Assembly: GCA_025331435.1 (NCBI GenBank)
Contig: JAIWNI010000039.1
Coordinates: 1 to 64,000, forward strand
Length of the DNA stretch: 64,000 bases
Reading direction: 5' to 3'
Origin: Choanephora cucurbitarum
Lineage: Eukaryota; Mucoromycota; Mucoromycetes; Mucorales; Choanephoraceae
Notes under the pieces: generated by a model
Told to the model about the DNA's origin: nothing
Seen by the model: the letters and a program-made list of their open reading frames with translations, nothing else
Databases searched by the model: none
Program-made: the position numbers and the translations under genes
Part shown: positions 56,523 to 64,000 of the stretch, piece by piece
How positions within the stretch are numbered: the first letter of the stretch is position 1
Layout: each line of letters begins with the position of its first letter

Positions 56523-59500
56523 GGTTAAATAAGATGTAGAGAGGGTAAAAAGGGGGGGAGAAAAGGTATATACAAGAAAAAAAAAAGCCGATAGAAACTG
56601 AAAGAACACGTCAATGAGAGAGAGCTAGCCAATCAAAAAGCGCTGTTTTCTGCCTATAATTTTGAATTCATATACTTCTTCTCTAAACAATAAACTAACT
56701 GTAATAAGTTGTTTATACTTTGACTACTAAGGAATATGAAAGATACTTATACTCTTTTGCATATATTGAAAATAAACAGATTGTTCTTTGTAATTGAAAG
56801 CAGCTTTGTAGGTCACATTTGATAACAGAGTGAGTGGCAAAAGGAACGCAAAACTTGTTCAATTCTGGAGCAGTAAATGCTACAATAAGATTCTCATTAC
56901 TGACAATGTGAACGAAAGTAAAGAATCACTCATATGTTCCTTTTGAAATTTGTTGATTCCCCACAAAACCTCCCTGAGCTCTCACAAATGTTATGAGTTG
57001 ATCAAATATCATTTGGCTCATGTTTAATTGCTTAATGGAATAGACTCAATGACTCTAACTACTCCAACAATATCAACAGTACGAAAAGAGATAATGGCAA
57101 TATATTTCTTTTATCATGCAGTAAGTTGATCGCTCTTGAATTATCCTTTTTCAGCAGATGAAATGTAAATAAGCTTGTATTTACAACTACGACAGTTTTT
57201 ATACTCAATTTAGTTTGATGATTTCGAACAGACTCCACACATATAAGGCTGCTTATATAAGTAATAACATTAAGTCACTTTCGAGCCACATTCCTTATTT
57301 CAAAAAAGGAAGCAATGAATAGTATCAAGGTATGAGTTTGAAGCGAATAATGCTCCTCTTCACGAAGCTTCTTTAACTAATGTTTTCTCCGAGCCCAGCC
57401 AATATTAAGCTTTTCAAAAAACAAAAAGGAATGCAAGCACAGTATTGGTATTGAATCCAATGGTCCATCAGTATTGTTTTCTATAGTTTTCCTCAATGTA
57501 AACTGAAGATTCCCCAAGTGCTATTAAATATGTCTTTACCAAAGTTCTTGAGCTTAATGACTTTGTGTTTGTCTTCCAGTTGAAAGAGAAGAAGAAGTTT
57601 ATGAGTGATCATTGACCGAAATCAAACCTCAAACATTCGACCTAGGCCTAGTTTTGGTTTGGAAGCCTTGCTGACACATCATACTGAGTTGGAGTCTAAT
57701 AAAATCAGAAAGATCTATAGACGTTCTAATCAATCGGTTTAATCAGAGTTTCTAGACTATTTTGGGACTAACGCAAGGAAGTCATACACAAGTTGGTCTT
57801 TGTCCTTCAAATCTACAGAGAGAGAGAGAGACATTATTTTGCTTCTGCATGCTGTTGTAACTGACTTTAACATCAAATAAGGTAAGATCCCTTCTTTTCG
57901 ATGACGATTTTGATTTCTTCTTCTTGCAGTATGTTATCGATAGCTTACTACATAAATGAATTGCTCTGTTTTTTTTTGCTTTGACCTAGGAGGTATATGT
58001 TAAAATGGAAAAAGAGAAGGAGTCAAGGGAACAACGTGGCTAACTCCTAATGTTTCAACTTTATTCCTTTTCTTGACCAAGAGCTCTTGCATACCTATCT
58101 GATCTACTGTATCAATCGAAAGAATAAAGCGTCCAATGATAAACTTCTGCAAGATATAGTTTGTATGTGTTGAAGTGCTCTCTCTTTTTTTTGGGTATGA
58201 CACAAAATACAAAATGAAATCGTTGACATCAGATGAGATAATATGCACAAAGGGGGGGGGGGTAATAGCACCAGATAAATAGTGTTTAGATACACAAATA
58301 TTCATGACATGATAAAATAAATCTTCCCCCCTTTTTTTATTAATTCCTAAACAGAGTTTCAAATTTAAAGATGCATTCGCTTTGATAACTATTATCTCAA
58401 AATAAGAATATATTACTCAACCTTGTTGTTAAACAGGATCAGACTGAAAGAGAAAATAGGCTATAGTTAATTTCGTTACTCTTTCTTGCTTAAATGATGC
58501 TAGTTATTTAGATATTTCGCAACAAACAAAGAAGCAACCAATGTAAAATACAATCCATTAATCACCTTTCCTTTAAGAAAGGAAGGTAGAGACATAACAT
58601 TCTTTTATTTGGGATCACACATAAGAATTAAACTTGAAGAAATTCTGCCTCTCTCTTTTTTTAGAAAAAAAGGGGAAGTCTGACAGGAGTATAGAAAATA
58701 GTGCGAAAACCTAAAAAAGATACAAACAACTACAACTTTTCCTTTCTTTTTTTTTTTCTTACAAGTCTTATGCATAAACTCTTAAAAGGCAATAGAATGA
58801 GAGAGCGCATAAATCCAATTACAGACTTCATCTAGTTTTGATACAGAATCAGGCTACTCAATTCTTATCTTCTGAGTTAACAGAAATAAGGTCCATGGTT
58901 TCTATCTTATTCTTCATTCAACTCTATTTAAAAATTACCTAGTCTATTGATTCAAGATAAACTGTTCATTCAGAATACTTGAGTGTCTCATATACTTCAA
59001 CTGCCATGCAGCTCTGCACGTAATCACGCCGGAGCTCCCCTACTTTCTGCATGGTAACAACAAAGAGTCCACGCATGCTCCATTAAAAAACTAGAAAAGG
59101 AATACGTATAGATACAAGCTAATAATAGAAACACATAGCAATTTTGATATTATACTAGTTTAAAGGGATATAACAATTGAGAGCAAAGCAATACGTTCTT
59201 GTATAGAGACAATGCCTTATGATATATATGTGTGTGTGTATTTTTTTTCTTTCGATATCGTTTGATTCTTTCTAAATAGACTACATCAACTATTAGAGAT
59301 ATGGATCCTTATCAGCTTATGAGCACTACTTTTATCATTCACCTTCTGTCAATTCTAGAACGCGAGTAAAGTACAACTGAACTACACCTATAAGAGAATA
59401 TCAAACTTGATCTTCCTTGTTGATAGAGAAACTTAAATTTGAACTCATTTTCTGTTTAGAACACAAACAAACAAAATGAAAAGAATCATAACAAACAAAT

Positions 59501-60029
59501 CAGCGTATATTGAAGACTATACACACAATATTCAGATGCGAAAAGAGTATCATTTATGCCATGAAATACATTTCTGGCCTGTGCTTAAATGATTTGATGA
59601 TATTCTAGATTTTATTCTAAAAATAGCCATGTTTGTTGTCTAACTTTCTACTTGAGAAAAGCTCTACTACTGCAGTTCATTCCCCCCCCCCCCCTTTGTA
59701 CACTTTCTATCCAAGTTTGGCTCTCGGTCCTTACTTCTCCTCATGTAGAATACTAACAACTTGACATAAAATTGATTGAAATTCTTTTTTTAAAAAAGAA
59801 TCCAGCTAAATAAATACAGTTTTATTTTTATAAAAAAAGAAAAAAAAAACCTCTTTTTGTTTTTTTTAAGGGAAAATGCATAAATAGATGATACTAATAT
59901 TATAAATTACATTCGGATACGGCCAAATTGTCCATGTTTCCGAAAAAAGAGCGAAAGACAAAAAAAGGGGAAAAAAAAAGAAAGAGGGTTAAGAAATGAA
60001 GGGTTAAAGAAAGGAGCGAACGATTCTGT
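56523..60029. other. 3.5 kb gene-poor region
   Basis: This is AT-rich DNA with long T/A runs, a G11 run (58252-58262), a C13 run (59682-59694) and a GA tract near 57820-57833. The longest frame noted (58000-58362, minus) reads through the G run and resembles no family. I see no exon pattern, tRNA or repeat. The GET3 promoter lies at its left edge. The zinc-finger gene's 3' end lies at its right edge. Confidence 0.5.
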
Positions 60030-60933
<904 letters not shown>

Positions 60934-61673
60934 GGTGATTTAAGAAAAGAAAGGAAATTGACAGTAAAGAAAATGGAAAAGAAAAAGACGAGAAAAAGTC
61001 TTTTATAGCTTGATAAATTTAAGGAGATTGAAGGGGGGGTCCCTTTATTTTTATGGATAATTACAATTAGCCATATCATGTTACGCTTCTTGATTCTAAA
61101 TGACTTAATGACAGAGAAAACAGGTTTTTGGCTCATTTGTTACATAAGCATAATAGGCTTATTTGAATCAATTTTATTTAATAAACGTTAACCAAATGAA
61201 TATGTTTCAAAATCAAAAAGGATAGGAGACAATGACAATTCAGCAAGAAAACAAAAAGGGGCTGGGTTTGTGGGGCCAAAAGCATAAACTCGAGAGTAGG
61301 AGTGTAAGAGGGAGAGGGGTTGTCAAGGGTTTGACGGCTATATGAAGCGAACCCGTGTATATGCTTAAATCAATGACTGGGCGTTTTCGTAATTTTATTT
61401 AATGCAAGTGAATATGCAAATGAACTTGTTTGGGGTATTTGTTGATAATTTACACACACAAGAGCCGTAAAACCTCTGCAATTTCCTTGTCTCTCTCCCC
61501 CTCTCTCCTTTCCCTCCGTTTGTTTCCCCCCCTCCTTCTTTCCACATTAAAAAAAAAGCTGTCAACAAAACAACAAAAGCAGAAAAAACACAAGAGAGGC
61601 AATGACGACGACGAACGGCTCTTTTATGAAAAATGGAAGCTGTAAGGAGTGAAATAACAATAATCAAATGCAT
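60934..61673. other. Spacer between two minus-strand genes
   Basis: This is 740 bp of AT-rich DNA, with a G7 run near 61034 and a CTCTCTCC-rich region near 61490-61540. No gene is seen. Confidence 0.5.
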
Positions 61674-62398
61674 CTATCTCAAGAGTTGATTGGCAAATCT
61701 GTCTTTTGCTGTCTGGTAAGCTTGCATCAAGGTTTGTTCAGCAAAAGGAATATCGACTACATCCATACGAGGTTTGGATACTCGGCTGACAATAGCATTT
61801 GAGTCTGTTTCCAATATGATACTATATCAACCAATCAGTGACTCGCTCTCATCTTTACATTCTGCTTTCTTTTACCCTCCATCTACAGTTTCATCCAAAC
61901 AAAGGATAACTAGATCCAAATTATCCATAACTGAACGCTTTTCAACTTGGTATCTAATTCAAAAAGGCATAAGAAAAGAGAGGAAAGCGCGTTTAAAGAG
62001 ACAACATACCTCAATAAAGTAGAAACAGCGTCATAGAATGCATTCAACATGCTCAATAGAATCAACTCATTTTCTTCCATAGAACCAACCACATAAAAGA
62101 AGATGTCGATATTTGAACGATACAACACAATCTGGTTGTCATATAAAATAACTTCGCCTAACAAAAAAGAAAGTACATCAGAACTCAGGAACCCCTCCAA
62201 AAGAAAGAAAAGTGCTCATCTTGTTTAATCTACTTTACTTCCTTGAGCACGCTTTGTCTTGTCAAATAAACCCTTTTCAAACTGCTTTTGTTGCTTTACG
62301 CTTGTTTGCTCAGAACCGTAATATTTAGCTAAAACACGATTGCCCTCTGCATCAAGTAAGATGACAGCCTTAATGGAGTATAAAGACAGATTGACCAT
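61674..62398 (-). CDS. RET3: Coatomer subunit zeta
   Basis: This gene has about five exons with short introns, starting [20 protein letters not shown] at 62398. The family core follows: [69 protein letters not shown] and a late exon [20 protein letters not shown]. The last exon ends RFANQLLR with a stop at 61674. This is the sigma-like longin domain of the COPI coat, which pairs with gamma-COP to form vesicles returning from Golgi to ER. The length (about 185-190 residues by estimate) fits yeast Ret3 (189). Emp24, earlier in the window, is a COPI cargo. Exon ends in the middle are inferred. Confidence 0.93.
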
Positions 62399-62547
62399 TA
62401 TTGTAAAATGAGAGCAAAATAAATATTAGAAAAAAAGAAGGAGACGCAACAGCATTTCATTTGCAGTTTGGTTCACATTCTAGTTTCCGCCCTGATTTCA
62501 TTTATTTTTTTTTGTGGCAGTCTTCATTAGCTATTTTACAATTTATT

Positions 62548-64000
62548 TTATTGTTCTTCTTCTTCTTCACTAAGGCCTTCTGTTTGCTCAAAATAAGTTT
62601 CCCAAAGAGCAATAATCTGCTTTTGATGTTCAATCATACTACGTAGGAATTGCTCAACACTATCTCGGAAATCTTCCACTTTTTCTTTATCGAACCGATC
62701 AAGTTCGTTCTTTATAAGTTTTGAAACATGTTGAAATTCTTGCTGCAATTCTTCTACCTTGTCCTTCATCTCATTGATTTCCTGTTGATGTACATTCAAC
62801 TTCTCGGTCTTGTTCTTCTGTTGTGCCTTTAGCTTCTCAAAAAAGGCCAATTTCTTTTGTAATTCAGAATCAGCTTGTTGATACGTTTGATAGGCTTTTA
62901 CGCGTGCATTAAAGGTAATCTAAGTCACAAACTATTCAACAGGAGGATACAATGCTACATCAGAAGCAAAACTTACTCGAATAGAACCAATGATACGAAT
63001 GTACTCATCAATGGTATTTTCCAATGTGATAATATCATATTGTGCTTGTTGTTCATGTAACTCTTTCATCTGCTTTTGAATTTCACCCAAAACCATCAAA
63101 TGGGTCGATAGATTTCGATTGAGTTCTGCTGAAGCCAATGGGAACATACTTTCACCAAATTCTGAAGTAGCCATACCAAGCTCTAATAAAAAAAACCAAA
63201 AAGTTATTATACAAAAAAAAAAAAAGCCAATGATTGTAAGCCTGCCTTTTCTCTGTTTGACAACACCTTCAACACTTTTCAACAGACTTCTCAGTTGAGA
63301 TTCTAAACCATCCAATTGATTCTTCTTGGACTCAAACCATTCGTCCACTTCAACAAATTTACTAAACGGACTGGTGGCTGCATTGGATAGCGTCTCACTA
63401 AAGGACCTCATGAAACTCATTTTGGAATTTTCAGGCTCTGCTCGTCTCTGTCTCTTTTCTACATTGAATGATTCGCTTTCCAAAAACACTTTAAGATCCG
63501 GATCACCATAGAGCATAGGATGAGCAACAATCTTCTGAAGACATCGCTCTAAGGCAATTCTTCTAGATTCAACAAAATCGTCCTGAAAGCGTCCCAATGC
63601 ATGTTTTTCGGGAACAGGTGGTACAATCACACCAGGGTTACCTGATGTCAGTTGATTGTAGAGCCATAAAAAGTCTCGGTATCTTCTAGCTACAATAAAT
63701 TCAGAAGATCTGAAGGAAGGCGAATTTGTCTATGATAGTGATTTAGAATCATCATATCGATTTTTTTTTTGGGAAAGCATTTACTTTTGTTCTGACTTTA
63801 TATACAATATGGGCATTGATAGCATCGCCTACTTTCTGTGGATCTTCTATCGATACCTCAAAGAAAGGTCGAGAACCACTTTCAGGCACTCGCAACGATT
63901 CTGACTGTACAAAAAGTAAGCTTTCAGACCGGTCTTTCTATTTATGTCCGACTTATGCTTACTTGGGTATCTTCTATGGTTTCTTGTGTTTCAACATGTA
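62548..64000 (-). CDS. VPS5: SNX-BAR sorting nexin Vps5/Snx1, C-terminal part
   Basis: The gene is cut by the right edge, so its N-terminal half is missing. The visible part is the PX domain (ARRYRDFLWLYNQL, VIVPPVPEKHALGRFQDDFV, ESRRIALERCLQKIV), followed by the BAR domain with long helices (LDGLESQLRSLLKSVEGVVK, AELNRNLSTHLMVLGEIQKQ, ADSELQKKLAFFEKLKAQQK). The DFVESRR.ALE.CL wording and the PVPEK PX loop fit Vps5/Snx1. The end is an acidic EEEEEQ. Vps5 with Vps17 forms the retromer SNX-BAR coat that drives endosome-to-Golgi tubules. Introns lie near 62923-62974, 63182-63245 and 63731-63785. Stop at 62548. The 3' end is 149 bp upstream of the RET3 start codon on the same strand. Confidence 0.92.

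Noticed and set aside
58000..58362. 120-codon minus-strand frame
   Set aside because: It begins at a non-ATG codon in the first part, runs through a G/C homopolymer and matches no family; I consider it chance.

Overview
This window is a stretch of fungal nuclear chromosome, most likely from an early-diverging fungus of the Mucorales/Mucoromycota type. The genes are eukaryotic and split by many short GT-AG introns of about 45-75 bp. Intergenic DNA is AT-rich with long T/A and pyrimidine tracts. Several families are typical of that group: a Ser-rich-headed SAM methyltransferase, Pro/Ser-rich signalling proteins, and a two-finger C2H2 regulator. The genus cannot be named from sequence reading alone.

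Layout, left to right. 1-3.8 kb: a divergent mitochondrial pair, HSP78 (minus, cut by the window edge) and GUF1 (plus). 3.78-5.1 kb: an intact DD34E Tc1/mariner element placed 14 bp after the GUF1 stop. 6.2-14 kb: a disordered protein, a TORC2 subunit of the HbrB/Bit61 family and a PH-domain protein, separated by long gene-poor spacers. 14.5-20.4 kb: a decayed kinase pseudogene, then a compact cluster of a class I histone deacetylase, the p24 cargo receptor Emp24, an Fmp46-like redox protein and a Hal4/Hal5-like kinase. 21-30.6 kb: an RGS protein, nucleoporin Nup155/Nup170, a methyltransferase, and a Gcn4/CpcA-like bZIP factor with two upstream ORFs in its leader. 31-37 kb: a repeat-rich acidic protein, a four-TM protein, endosulfine (Igo1), a SPRY protein and a single-pass membrane protein. 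37-42.5 kb is gene-poor and holds one candidate 48-residue Cys protein. 42.5-46.4 kb: isopropylmalate dehydratase (LEU1) and an unusual C2 / glycine-zipper / coiled-coil / CBM5/12 protein. 48.9-56.5 kb: a Wss1-like SUMO-linked protease, Ctf18, Ydj1 and Get3. 60-64 kb: a C2H2 regulator, coatomer zeta (RET3) and the SNX-BAR retromer subunit Vps5 (cut by the right edge).

Themes. Most genes are housekeeping genes, packed in tight divergent, convergent or tandem pairs and separated by 2-4 kb spacers in which I see no gene. The clearest regulatory story is general amino-acid control. The bZIP leader carries a 4-codon and a 44-codon upstream ORF, as in Neurospora cpc-1 and Aspergillus cpcA, and the LEU1 promoter in the same window has two perfect TGAGTCA sites that such a factor would bind. 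The most unusual protein is the C2 plus chitin-binding-type CBM fusion. I found no CRISPR, tRNA, rRNA, phage or plasmid features and nothing that is clearly a wholly new system.
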